A stretch of 34,732 nucleotides of DNA from Tepidimicrobium sp. (GCA_012839395.1 DUNJ01000018.1:1-34732), one strand, 5' to 3'; shown: positions 16,364 through 24,010, counted from the first letter of the stretch. Made by a program: numbers and translations. Notes: a model not told the origin generated them from the letters alone.

Positions 16364-17716
16364 ATGAAGGATTTTAAGATATTAGTAGTGGATGATGAGT
16401 ATAAGCACCAAGAAGTACTTCAAATGATATTAGAAAATGAAGGATATACAGTACATGCATGTAGCTCAGCAGAGGAAGCATTGAATAATATTGAGAAAGA
16501 GAACTATGATTTGGTGCTAACCGATCTTAAGATGAAAAACATGAACGGATTGGAGCTACTAGATGAAATAAAGCATATAGATAAAGGGATAGAAGTTATT
16601 TTAGTAACTGGCTATGGTACGGTTGAGAGCGCCGTGCAGGCCATGAAGAAAGGCGCTTTTAGCTATTTTATAAAGAGTCATAATCCAGAATCTTTGCTAA
16701 TGGATATAGAGAAAATTACTAGGATTAAAAAACTAGAAAAAGATAATCGTATATTTAGAAATCAGACGAGAAAGGAAGATTATGTATTTGATAGTAAGAA
16801 TAAGAATTTTCAACAGATTCTAGATATAGCGCGTAAGGCAGCCGATAGTGATTTAAGCATATTAATCCTAGGGGAATCGGGTACAGGCAAAGAAGTTTTA
16901 GCCAGGTATATCCATGAGGCTAGCCCTAGGAATGAAGGACATTTTGTTCCTGTAAACTGTCATATGTTTACGGAAGGTTTATTGGAGTCGGAGCTCTTTG
17001 GACATGAAAGAGGGGCTTTCACAGGCGCTATTGAAAGAAGGATAGGTAGGTTTGAAGAGGCTGATGGTGGGACTCTCTTCCTGGATGAGATAGGGGATAT
17101 GCCTTTGAGTACTCAAATAAAATTATTAAGGGCTATAGAGACTAAATCAATAGAGAGGATAGGGAGTAATAGATGCATACCGGTAGATCTGCGGTTTATT
17201 TCTGCAACCAATAGAGATATATCTAAGGCATTAGAAGAAGGTGACTTCAGAGAGGACCTTTATTATAGAATAAATGCCATAACTATAGAGATTCCACCAC
17301 TCAGGGACAGGAGAGAAGATCTACCTCATTTAATAGATTTCTTTTTCAGCAAAATAGAATCTGAGTTGAAGAAAAGGGTAATAGAGATAGAAGATGGGGT
17401 TAAGGAATTTTTATTGAATTATAATTATCCGGGAAATATAAGGGAATTAAAGAATATTATAGAAAGATTAGTAGTGTTATCGGAGGGGGGTATCGTTAAG
17501 GTTAAGGACCTACCCATAGACAATAAGAAGTTAGATTTGACAGGTTCTTTTAATTCAAGCATAGGATCATTAAAAGAAGCTAGAAAACAATTCGAAGCTA
17601 AGTATGTCAAGATGGTATTGGATAAATATGATGGAAATGTTACTAAGGCCTCACAATGCTTGGAGATAACGACTAGGCAACTTTATAACAAAATTTCAGA
17701 ATATGGGCTAAGATAA
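16364..17716 (+). CDS. NtrC-family sigma-54-dependent response regulator
   Basis: 450 residues in three domains. The receiver has acidic pocket D10/D11, phospho-acceptor D54 (LVLTDLKMKNMNG) and a Lys in FIKSHNPES, where the usual K-P is K-S. The AAA+ domain has Walker A GESGTGKE, the sigma-54 contact loop GAFTGA, Walker B GGTLFLDEIGD and arginine-finger region LRDRREDLP. A C-terminal Fis-type helix-turn-helix (GNVTKASQCLEITTRQLYNKI) completes it. It needs RpoN (not in the window) and a -24/-12 promoter; one lies 148 bases downstream, before the symporter, with a tandem palindrome placed like an enhancer. It is paired with the upstream kinase. Confidence 0.96.
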   Translation: MKDFKILVVDDEYKHQEVLQMILENEGYTVHACSSAEEALNNIEKENYDLVLTDLKMKNMNGLELLDEIKHIDKGIEVILVTGYGTVESAVQAMKKGAFSYFIKSHNPESLLMDIEKITRIKKLEKDNRIFRNQTRKEDYVFDSKNKNFQQILDIARKAADSDLSILILGESGTGKEVLARYIHEASPRNEGHFVPVNCHMFTEGLLESELFGHERGAFTGAIERRIGRFEEADGGTLFLDEIGDMPLSTQIKLLRAIETKSIERIGSNRCIPVDLRFISATNRDISKALEEGDFREDLYYRINAITIEIPPLRDRREDLPHLIDFFFSKIESELKKRVIEIEDGVKEFLLNYNYPGNIRELKNIIERLVVLSEGGIVKVKDLPIDNKKLDLTGSFNSSIGSLKEARKQFEAKYVKMVLDKYDGNVTKASQCLEITTRQLYNKISEYGLR

Positions 17717-17734
17717 GGAAAAGCACCAAAAACA

Positions 17735-17766
17735 TGAAATTAATTTCATAATTGAAATTAATTTCA
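17735..17766. promoter_or_regulatory. Tandem palindrome: candidate activator enhancer, may double as terminator
   Basis: TGAAATTAATTTCA occurs twice (17735-17748 and 17753-17766), each copy itself a perfect palindrome, 18 bp centre to centre. The centres lie about 107-125 bp upstream of the GG of the -24 element, the usual distance for a sigma-54 activator binding site. The whole unit also forms one long, GC-poor hairpin (CATGAAATT... with ...AATTTCATG) followed by TTTTTT, so it could also end transcription of the regulator gene. Confidence 0.6.
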
Positions 17767-17863
17767 TGTTTTTTCTTATAAAATAGTTATTGTCGTTAGG
17801 ATGAAATATTTTAAACAGGTCTATTATATCGCATTTGATAGAGTTTGTAAAACATTAAGACAA

Positions 17864-17880
17864 TTGGCACTATTTTTGCA
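17864..17880 (+). promoter_or_regulatory. Sigma-54 (-24/-12) promoter of the symporter
   Basis: TTGGCACTATTTTTGCA matches the sigma-54 consensus (TGGCAC-N5-TTGCA) with exactly 10 bases between GG and GC. It lies 64 bases before the symporter start and just after the gene for a sigma-54 activator. Position and match make this the most confident promoter in the window. Transcription should start near 17892. Confidence 0.9.
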
Positions 17881-17943
17881 ACTATACATAGGTGTCTGGG
17901 GTTCCAGGTATATCTATAAAAATTATGAAAGGAGTGCATAATT

Positions 17944-19299
17944 GTGGATTTAGTTTATCGAATTAATGATTGGCTTAATGATTTGGTTTGGGGGCCTTAT
18001 ATGATTGCCCTATTGGTGGGAACGGGGATATTTATAAGCATGCGATTAGGGTTTATTCAGATTTTTAAATTTCCCTATATATACAGAAACACCATAAAAA
18101 AAGCCTTTGTTAAAGATGACGAAGGGGAAGGAGATATAACCTCTGCCCAAGCGGGATTAACATCTATAGCTGCAGTGGTAGGAACTGGTAATATAGCTGG
18201 GGTTGCTACTGCGGTTAGTATAGGAGGACCAGGAGCATTATTTTGGATGTGGGTATCAGCATTTTTTGGTATGGCAACGAAGTTTGCTGAGGTTACACTG
18301 GGAATACATTATAGGGAAAGGAGAGGAGATGGCAGTTTCTCGGGTGGTGCCATGTATTATATAGAAAAGGGAATAGGACAGAAATGGATGGCGGTATTTT
18401 TTAGTATCATGGTAATTATAGCTTATTTCATAGTTGGAGCCATCGTAGATACTCATACTATAGCTATGTCGGTACAGGAGCAGTGGGGTATTAAACCGGT
18501 TATTACTGGAATAATATTTGCTATTCTATCTGGAATGGTAATATTGGGAGGAATAAAAAGGATAGGTGAAGTATGTCAATTTTTAACTCCTATTATGAGC
18601 GGAATCTATGTAGTAGCAGGACTTGCTATAATTATATTAAATATAGATAAGGTTCCAGGAGCGTTCTACGACATCTTTAGTACTGCCTTCAACCCGGCGT
18701 CGGCCACCGGGGGATTTGCTGGAGCTACGATGGCAAGGATGATAACCATCGGAACTGCTAGGGGACTATTTTCCAATGAGGCTGGAATAGGAAGTTCACC
18801 TATTATTCATTGTAGCGCTAAGGTAAATCATCCTACTGAACAGGGAATTTGGGGAGCAATAGAGGTATTTGTAGATACATTAATAATTGGAACTATAACT
18901 GGACTTTCTATAGTAATATCTGGAGAATGGGTCACAGGTGTATCGGGTGCTGCGTTAACCATGAGGGCTTTTGCTAGTTCGTTGCCGGGGAATATAGGGA
19001 GTTATGTAGTATTAGTATCAGCTATCTTATTTGGATATTCATGCCTAATATCTGCAAATTATTATTGCGAAAGGGCAGCGGATTATCTATTTGGTAGCAA
19101 GGTGATCATTCCTATAAGAATACTTTGGGTAATATTCATAGTAATAGGTTCTATGGGAGGATTAGAATTTGTATGGGATCTTGCAGATACAGCCAATGGT
19201 TTAATGGCCATACCCAACCTTGTAGCTGTAATCATGTTAAGTGGGACGGTAGTTAAGCTGACAAAAGAATTCTTCGAACGAGAAGAAGAGAAGGTTTAA
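17944..19299 (+). CDS. Sodium:alanine/glycine symporter (AGCS family)
   Basis: 451 residues, about ten to eleven membrane helices. The AGCS signature is clear: GTGNIAGVATAVSIGGPGALFW interrupted only by normal variation, then GMATKFAEVTLG, and the later ATMARMITIGTARGLFSNEAG. These carriers move alanine, glycine or D-alanine with sodium across the cytoplasmic membrane. GTG start behind AAAGGAG. It is under the -24/-12 promoter and precedes ord-ortA-ortB with no clear terminator between, so all four genes may be one regulon. Because OrtAB yields D-alanine, an alanine-type carrier here is meaningful, but direction and substrate are inference. Confidence 0.93.
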   Translation: MDLVYRINDWLNDLVWGPYMIALLVGTGIFISMRLGFIQIFKFPYIYRNTIKKAFVKDDEGEGDITSAQAGLTSIAAVVGTGNIAGVATAVSIGGPGALFWMWVSAFFGMATKFAEVTLGIHYRERRGDGSFSGGAMYYIEKGIGQKWMAVFFSIMVIIAYFIVGAIVDTHTIAMSVQEQWGIKPVITGIIFAILSGMVILGGIKRIGEVCQFLTPIMSGIYVVAGLAIIILNIDKVPGAFYDIFSTAFNPASATGGFAGATMARMITIGTARGLFSNEAGIGSSPIIHCSAKVNHPTEQGIWGAIEVFVDTLIIGTITGLSIVISGEWVTGVSGAALTMRAFASSLPGNIGSYVVLVSAILFGYSCLISANYYCERAADYLFGSKVIIPIRILWVIFIVIGSMGGLEFVWDLADTANGLMAIPNLVAVIMLSGTVVKLTKEFFEREEEKV

Positions 19300-19333
19300 A
19301 AGTATATTAAAAGTATAGAAGCATATATTTTGG

Positions 19334-19396
19334 TTGTCTCTCTTTTCCCGTAAATCGGCCCATTTTATTGAGATCCAATTGGGAAGAGGGAGATAA
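19334..19396 (+). promoter_or_regulatory. Long stem-loop between symporter and ord
   Basis: TTGTCTCTCTTTTCCC (19334-19349) pairs over 16 positions with GGGAAGAGGGAGATAA (19381-19396), with three G-U pairs and no unpaired position, enclosing 31 bases. No T-run follows, so it is unlikely to be a normal terminator. It could be an mRNA processing or stabilising element, or part of a leader that sets ord expression relative to the symporter. Confidence 0.5.
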
Positions 19397-19451
19397 CTAA
19401 ATATATTCTCACACTGGATTTATCGTTGATAAAACCTCAGGAGGTGTAGCT

Positions 19452-20501
19452 ATGAAAGGCGAAAAGGTAAAGGTAATACTTTGGGGCATTGGAGCCATGG
19501 GAAAGGGAATGGCGGAGATGCTCCTCAATAAAAAAGGAGTGGAAATAGTAGGAGTTGTAGGAAGAACCTATAGGCTTGGAAAGAGCATGTATGAATACCT
19601 AGATGTGGAAAGAGGCAGTGGGCCCGATATCATAATAGGAAGCTACGATGAAATAATAAAGGAAGGCGCAGCTGATATAGTACTAATATCCACTAACTCA
19701 TTTGTTAAGGATTCCTTTGATAAGATAAAATACTGCCTTGAAAACAAGATAAATGTAATATCGACAGCAGAGGAGATGGCCTATCCATATGCCCAAGAAC
19801 CAGAACTTTCCGCTGAAATAGACAGGCTAGCAAGGGAAAATGGAGTAACCGTATTGGGCACAGGAATAAATCCAGGTCTGATAATGGATCTATTGGTAAT
19901 AACCCTTACAGGAGCCTGTATAGATGTAGACAGCATAAGGGCTGAAAGAATAAACAACCTATCCCCCTTTGGGCCAGCGGTAATGCATGGGCAGGGCGTA
20001 GGAATAAGCGTTGAAGAATTCAATAAAAGGGTAGAAGAAGACGATTTAGATGGGCATGTAGGATTCCCAGAATCCATAGGGATGATAGCCAAGGCATTAG
20101 GTTGGGAATTGAGTGAAGAGGTAGAATTGCACAGGGAACCTATAGTATCCAGCGTATATAGAAAAGCCCCCCATGCAGAAGTGCAAGCAGGGGATGTAGC
20201 CGGTTGCAATATGAAGGGCTATGGAAAGGTAGATGGGGAATTGAAAATAGAGATGCTCCACCCTCAACAAGTAGAACCTCAACTGGAAGGGGTAGACACA
20301 GGAGACTATATAAGTATTAAAGGAACTCCCAACATAGACATGGCAATCACTCCAGAGGTTCCAGGTGGAATAGGGACTATTGCAATGTGTGTAAACATGA
20401 TACCACATGTTATAAATGCCTCACCAGGGCTAAAGACCATGATAGACCTACCAGTACCGAGAGCAATAATGGGAGATATGAGGGAACTGATAGAAAGATA
20501 G
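19452..20501 (+). CDS. ord: 2,4-diaminopentanoate dehydrogenase
   Basis: 349 residues. The enzyme oxidatively deaminates (2R,4S)-2,4-diaminopentanoate to 2-amino-4-oxopentanoate with NAD(P)+, in the oxidative branch of ornithine fermentation. An N-terminal Rossmann fold is seen in VILWGIGAMGKGMAEMLL, followed by the dihydrodipicolinate-reductase-like catalytic half (ENGVTVLGTGINPGLIMDLL, NNLSPFGPAVMHGQGVGIS). The C-terminal stretch TPEVPGGIGTIAMCVNMIPH is typical of the family. Strong GGAGGTG site six bases before the ATG. ortA and ortB follow closely, confirming the pathway. The aminomutase genes (oraS, oraE) and racemase (orr) usually found with this cluster are not here. Confidence 0.94.
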   Translation: MKGEKVKVILWGIGAMGKGMAEMLLNKKGVEIVGVVGRTYRLGKSMYEYLDVERGSGPDIIIGSYDEIIKEGAADIVLISTNSFVKDSFDKIKYCLENKINVISTAEEMAYPYAQEPELSAEIDRLARENGVTVLGTGINPGLIMDLLVITLTGACIDVDSIRAERINNLSPFGPAVMHGQGVGISVEEFNKRVEEDDLDGHVGFPESIGMIAKALGWELSEEVELHREPIVSSVYRKAPHAEVQAGDVAGCNMKGYGKVDGELKIEMLHPQQVEPQLEGVDTGDYISIKGTPNIDMAITPEVPGGIGTIAMCVNMIPHVINASPGLKTMIDLPVPRAIMGDMRELIER

Positions 20502-20518
20502 GAAAGGAAGGGATATAG

Positions 20519-20824
20519 ATGGATGCCAAAAAAGGCGACTGGGTAAGAATTCATAACATAGTACTAGAGGCGGGGCAAAGAGCACCCAACATACCGGAAG
20601 ACACCCAGAACGTTCCTCTAGAGCTATGGGACAAGGGCTTTCTATTAGATGAAAGCGCAAGGATAGGTGACAAGGTAGAAATAGAAACCTATATAGGAAG
20701 GAAGATGGAAGGAACCCTAATAGAAGTAAACCCATACTATGAACACGACTTCGGCAAATGTGTTCCGGAACTATTTTATATAGGTAGACAGGTACGCAAT
20801 TTACTGGAAAAGGACGGTGAATAA
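20519..20824 (+). CDS. ortA: 2-amino-4-oxopentanoate thiolase, small subunit OrtA
   Basis: 101 residues. Small partner of the two-subunit PLP-dependent thiolase that splits 2-amino-4-oxopentanoate with CoA into acetyl-CoA and D-alanine. Family-typical features are the start (KKGDWVRIHNIVL), PEDTQNVPLELWDKGFL, and NPYYEHDFGKCVPEL near the end. It begins 18 bases after ord behind an AAGGAAGGG site and ends two bases before the ortB start, the usual ord-ortA-ortB order. Assignment rests on sequence and on synteny. Confidence 0.93.
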   Translation: MDAKKGDWVRIHNIVLEAGQRAPNIPEDTQNVPLELWDKGFLLDESARIGDKVEIETYIGRKMEGTLIEVNPYYEHDFGKCVPELFYIGRQVRNLLEKDGE

Positions 20825-20826
20825 GC

Positions 20827-22245
20827 ATGGGTAAGGACATGAGTTTTGAAGCTGTAATGGCAAGAAATAGCGAAATAATGAAAAATGCAGTGGGAATAGA
20901 CTATGGAGAATTTGAAACCGGAAGCATTGCATTTGACTATGAGAGGATGATGGAGGAAACAGGATATAGTCTCCAAGAAATAGAAGAAATACAAGGGGAA
21001 ACAGGCGTAGGCAACACCCCTATACTAGAACTTAAAAATTTAACCAAACTAGCAAGAATATATGCACCAGAAGGTAAAGGAGCAAGAATATTTATAAAAG
21101 ATGAAGCAGCCAACCCTTCGGGAAGCTTCAAAGCCAGAAGGGCCGCCACAGCCTGTTACCATGCCAAAAAACTAGGATACAAAGGCGTAATAGCTGCCAC
21201 CAGTGGCAACTATGGTGCCGCCGTAGCTAGTCAAGCTGCCATGAGGGGACTAAAATGTATAATAGTACAAGAATGTTACGATTCCAAAGGTCTTGGTCAG
21301 CCGGAGATAGTTGAAAAAGCTAGGAAATGTGAAGCATATGGAGCAGAAGTGGTACAGCTAACCGTAGGCCCAGAACTATTCTACACCTTCTTAGTACTAC
21401 TAGAAGAAACAGGCTACTTCAACGCCTCCCTATACACTCCTTTTGGAATAGCAGGAGTTGAAACATTAGGCTATGAAATATCCAAGCAATTCAGGGAAAT
21501 GGAAGGAAGAGATCCAGACGCGGTAGTAGTAACCAACGCAGGGGGAGGAAACCTAACAGGAACGGCAAGAGGTCTGATAAAAGCGGGAGCCACAGACACG
21601 GAAATAATAGGTGCCAGCGTAAGCCTCAAAGGACTTCATATGGCAAGTGACAGCCAATTCAATAAAAAATCCTTCACCACAGGACACACTGGATTTGGAA
21701 TCCCCTTTGCCACATGGCCAGACAGATCCGACGTCCCAAGATCAGCAGCAAGACCGTTAAGATATATGGATAGATATGTAACGGTAAGCCAGGGAACTGT
21801 ATTCTATATGACAGAAGTACTAGCCCAGATAGAAGGATTAGAAAGAGGACCAGCTGGAAATACATCTTTAGCAGCCGCATTTAAATTAGCCCAGGAAATG
21901 GATCAAGACCAACTAATAGTAGTGCAGGAGACGGAATACACAGGTGCAGGAAAGCATATCCAACCTCAATTGACCTTTGCCAAGGAAAACGGAATTGAAG
22001 TATTGATAGGGGACCCAGCAGATGAAATACCAGGGGAAAATATAATACTACCCAAGGATCCAAGTTATATAGACACTGAAGAAATTCAATTAGAGAAAAC
22101 CAGGAGATCCTATATTAGAAACTGCATTCAAAACACAGATGTAAAAAGAATAACGGAAGAGGATTTAAAATTCTTGATAGAAGATACCAAATCCAATGAG
22201 GAATTTGTTAAGAGCGTCCTAGATGAATTTGGAGTGGAATATTAG
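20827..22245 (+). CDS. ortB: 2-amino-4-oxopentanoate thiolase, PLP subunit OrtB
   Basis: 472 residues, fold-type II PLP enzyme (threonine-synthase-like). The PLP lysine is K102 in NPSGSFKARRA, followed by the phosphate-side ATSGNYGAAVA and the later glycine-rich VVTNAGGGNLTG. Together with OrtA it performs the last step of oxidative ornithine breakdown, giving acetyl-CoA (for ATP and acetate) and D-alanine. The ATG lies two bases after the ortA stop, implying coupling. A hairpin follows the gene, so the cluster ends here. Codons are richer in C-ending forms than in neighbours, perhaps reflecting high expression. Confidence 0.95.
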   Translation: MGKDMSFEAVMARNSEIMKNAVGIDYGEFETGSIAFDYERMMEETGYSLQEIEEIQGETGVGNTPILELKNLTKLARIYAPEGKGARIFIKDEAANPSGSFKARRAATACYHAKKLGYKGVIAATSGNYGAAVASQAAMRGLKCIIVQECYDSKGLGQPEIVEKARKCEAYGAEVVQLTVGPELFYTFLVLLEETGYFNASLYTPFGIAGVETLGYEISKQFREMEGRDPDAVVVTNAGGGNLTGTARGLIKAGATDTEIIGASVSLKGLHMASDSQFNKKSFTTGHTGFGIPFATWPDRSDVPRSAARPLRYMDRYVTVSQGTVFYMTEVLAQIEGLERGPAGNTSLAAAFKLAQEMDQDQLIVVQETEYTGAGKHIQPQLTFAKENGIEVLIGDPADEIPGENIILPKDPSYIDTEEIQLEKTRRSYIRNCIQNTDVKRITEEDLKFLIEDTKSNEEFVKSVLDEFGVEY

Positions 22246-22275
22246 GAGGGGTTTTTCTTAATTTGCTAAAATAAA

Positions 22276-22311
22276 AGAACCTAGCAATTGATATTTTGAT
22301 TGCTAGGTTCT
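22276..22311 (+). terminator. Hairpin terminator after ortB
   Basis: A perfect 13-bp stem (AGAACCTAGCAAT with ATTGCTAGGTTCT) and a 10-base loop lie 30 bases after the ortB stop. The following T-run is weak (ACTTGTT), but the stem is strong and ends the ord-ort unit. Confidence 0.75.
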
Positions 22312-22397
22312 ACTTGTTCGTAAAGAGGCATAGATTGGTCGTTAAAGTTTGTATTTTTTTATTATAGATATTGGACTTATAATGGAAAAGCGTTCTA

Positions 22398-22919
22398 TTA
22401 TAAATATCTATTGTAATGGATTTTATCAAAGGGCAAATCCTCTTCCCCGTGAGGATCCTTAACCTCATCTGGATATCCTATGGAAATAATAGATTCTACT
22501 TTGAGATTTTCTGGTATAGATAATATATCTTTAACCATAGATTCTATTGTATTTCCGTCTACATCAAACCTTTCCCTGATTTGAACCCAGCAGGATCCAA
22601 GTCCTAAGGATTCTGCTACCAATTGTATAATAACAGAAATTATGGATGTGTCCTCTATCCATATATCCGTGATACTAGGGTCAGCTAAAACTACTATAGC
22701 CAATGGAGCAGATTGTATATGGTAGGAGGCACTTCCTCTGGTTGCCCCTAATGCTTTTAATAACTTTTTATCTTGTACAATTATAAGCTCCCATGGTTTT
22801 TTATTTCTACCCGATGGGGAGGTAAGGGCGGCCTTTATAATAGCATCGATTTTTTCCTTTTCAATGCTATTTTTCTTATACTTCCTAATGCTTCTACGAT
22901 TCATCAGTAGTTCTAACAT
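22398..22919 (-). CDS. Nitroreductase-family FMN oxidoreductase
   Basis: 173 residues. Family hallmarks: FMN-binding RRSIRKYKK at the N-terminus, AALTSPSGRNKKPWE, and the later IQLVAESLGLGSCWVQ and IPENLKVESIISIGYP. Such enzymes reduce nitro compounds, quinones or other acceptors with NAD(P)H; the true substrate is rarely known. AAAGGAG site before the ATG. It is convergent with ortB, and a run of small decayed genes lies upstream on its strand. Confidence 0.92.
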   Translation of the reverse strand: MLELLMNRRSIRKYKKNSIEKEKIDAIIKAALTSPSGRNKKPWELIIVQDKKLLKALGATRGSASYHIQSAPLAIVVLADPSITDIWIEDTSIISVIIQLVAESLGLGSCWVQIRERFDVDGNTIESMVKDILSIPENLKVESIISIGYPDEVKDPHGEEDLPFDKIHYNRYL

Positions 22920-22951
22920 ATAAGATTCTCCTTTATTAGTTTATATATATA

Positions 22952-23327
22952 TTATAGCATAGCTGCCATTACTGCAATTGTCTTTCCCTTAAATCGAACA
23001 GGAATGTTTAACATATAATACCCATCACAATTGCTACAGGTACGATTAATACATATAAAATCTTTCATACTATCGGCATAGAAGGCACTAATAATTGCAT
23101 TGCTTACAGGTTTCTTTTTATTGCGTTTATATATTCTCCCGTGTATTTATTACATCATCTACTTTTCTAATTCTTGTATCTTTTTTAATATATACAATTC
23201 CTTTTTTGTATTGAGGGGGATAGAACTTGGGGAAAGGGCTACTAAAGAAATCATTACATATACAATCTCTAAATTCCAGGCATATACTGGATGATTAGCA
23301 ATATCTTAATAATCTATTTAACAACAT
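22952..23327 (-). pseudogene. Broken small gene (~125 codons) with CxxxxCxxC motif
   Basis: Starting from an ATG at 23327 behind AGAGGTGAAT, the reading frame (LLNRLL) is lost at once, then resumes in another frame as ANHPVYAWNLEIVYVMISLV and NTKKELYILKKIQELEK up to a TAG. A further shift continues through AIISAFYADSMKDF, CINRTCSNCDGYYMLN and PVRFKGKTIAVM to a stop at 22952. The pieces are protein-like, ordered and collinear, so this is a gene with two or three frame lesions. The three cysteines could bind metal. Family not recognised. The nitroreductase follows 33 bases downstream. Confidence 0.5.
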
Positions 23328-23345
23328 ATTATTCACCTCTCTAAA
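23100..23345 (+). other. Region 22920-24174: no intact large gene
   Basis: This 1.2-kb stretch between the nitroreductase and the carbamoyltransferase has no large intact gene. The plus-strand 64-codon frame at 23100-23294 lacks a ribosome site and is the shadow of the better minus-strand remnant. Contents are the two broken minus-strand genes, the 34-residue peptide, and the promoter and structured leader listed separately. Between 23792 and 23919 I see nothing. Confidence 0.6.
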
Positions 23346-23450
23346 TTAACCAGGGAGCTTGCGCCCCCTGAAAATCATAATATATTCTATCTGTTCCTGG
23401 TCCATAGTAGCAGGCATTTGAACCGAACCTGCACTCAAAATATATGCCAT
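23346..23450 (-). CDS. Intact 34-residue peptide of unknown function
   Basis: A short ORF with a strong ribosome site (AGAGAGGTG, seven bases before the ATG) encodes a 34-residue peptide beginning MAYILSAGSVQMPATM and ending FRGRKLPG. It has no cysteine and no membrane helix. It lies between two broken genes on the same strand, each with a similar AGGTG-type ribosome site. Too short for function prediction; a signalling or modified peptide, a small regulator or the intact survivor of a decayed element are all possible. The good ribosome site and its place in a collinear set are the evidence. Confidence 0.45.
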   Translation of the reverse strand: MAYILSAGSVQMPATMDQEQIEYIMIFRGRKLPG

Positions 23451-23511
23451 AAGCTATCACCTCTCTTTCATTGCCTACTACATAGTATTAAAGAAGGTTA
23501 GAATTACTACA

Positions 23512-23791
23512 TTATATATCATTATGTATACTTGCTTCAATATCCATTTCCATTTGCCCTATATCCTTGTGGAATTTTAGCTCCTTTTGAAATATGATTT
23601 TTCGATCATCGACTGATGGGCTATTATGAAGCTTCTTTGGGGGCATTGAGCCTGTATAGTTGTTTTTTCATTGCAAATGCTCTGAATCAATTGAGCGATA
23701 TTATTAGCTTTTTTAATCAATACGATATTCATAAAAAGATGAACTGATAGCAATATAGATAGGGGACAATGATTAGCAGCGAATTACACAT
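23512..23791 (-). pseudogene. Broken small gene (~92 codons) upstream of the 34-residue peptide
   Basis: From an ATG at 23791 behind GAGGTGAATCTTGTT, the frame reads CNSLLIIVPYLYCYQFIF to a stop. A one-base shift continues as MNIVLIKKANNIAQLIQSIC, NEKTTIQAQCPQRSFII and SMIEKSYF, and another shift continues as FQKELKFHKDIGQMEMDIEA to a stop at 23512. Two single-base lesions would restore one open gene. Parts are also open on their own (a 51-codon ORF 23577-23732 and a 44-codon ORF 23512-23646), so the exact original frame is uncertain. No family recognised. Confidence 0.45.
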
Positions 23792-23919
23792 AACAAGATT
23801 CACCTCATATTATTTTATATTTATTACTTTGGTACGTCTAATGTATGCAACCGTAATGTAGTAAGTGAACTATCATATAGGTCTATTTCTAAAAACTTCA
23901 AATTTTAGTTAAAAACCAC

Positions 23920-23948
23920 TTGACAATGAATAAAAAATATTGTAGACT
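23920..23948 (+). promoter_or_regulatory. Promoter of ornithine carbamoyltransferase with candidate ArgR box
   Basis: TTGACA (23920-23925), a 17-base spacer and TAGACT (23943-23948) form a vegetative-type promoter. The spacer begins ATGAATAAAAA, the same 11 bases as one half of the Bacillus ArgR operator (CATGAATAAAAATTCAAG-like), and continues ATATTG. Arginine repressor binding between -35 and -10 would be natural for this gene. This is a by-eye match; the second half is imperfect. Confidence 0.55.
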
Positions 23949-24010
23949 TATAAATAATCATATAGAGGATAATCGCGTTATTAGCAAGGAAATTAACTAA
24001 AGATAAATTA

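Noticed and set aside
19300..19451. A second sigma-54 promoter directly before ord
   Set aside because: TGGATTTATCGTTGA near 19424 lacks the CAC and the GC of the consensus; read-through from the symporter promoter is more likely.
20097..20840. Long minus-strand ORFs opposite ord, ortA and ortB
   Set aside because: They arise from codon bias of the strongly supported plus-strand genes and have no motifs or start signals.
23100..23294. Plus-strand 64-codon frame in the gene-poor region
   Set aside because: No ribosome site, odd hydrophobic composition, and it is the complement of a more protein-like minus-strand remnant.
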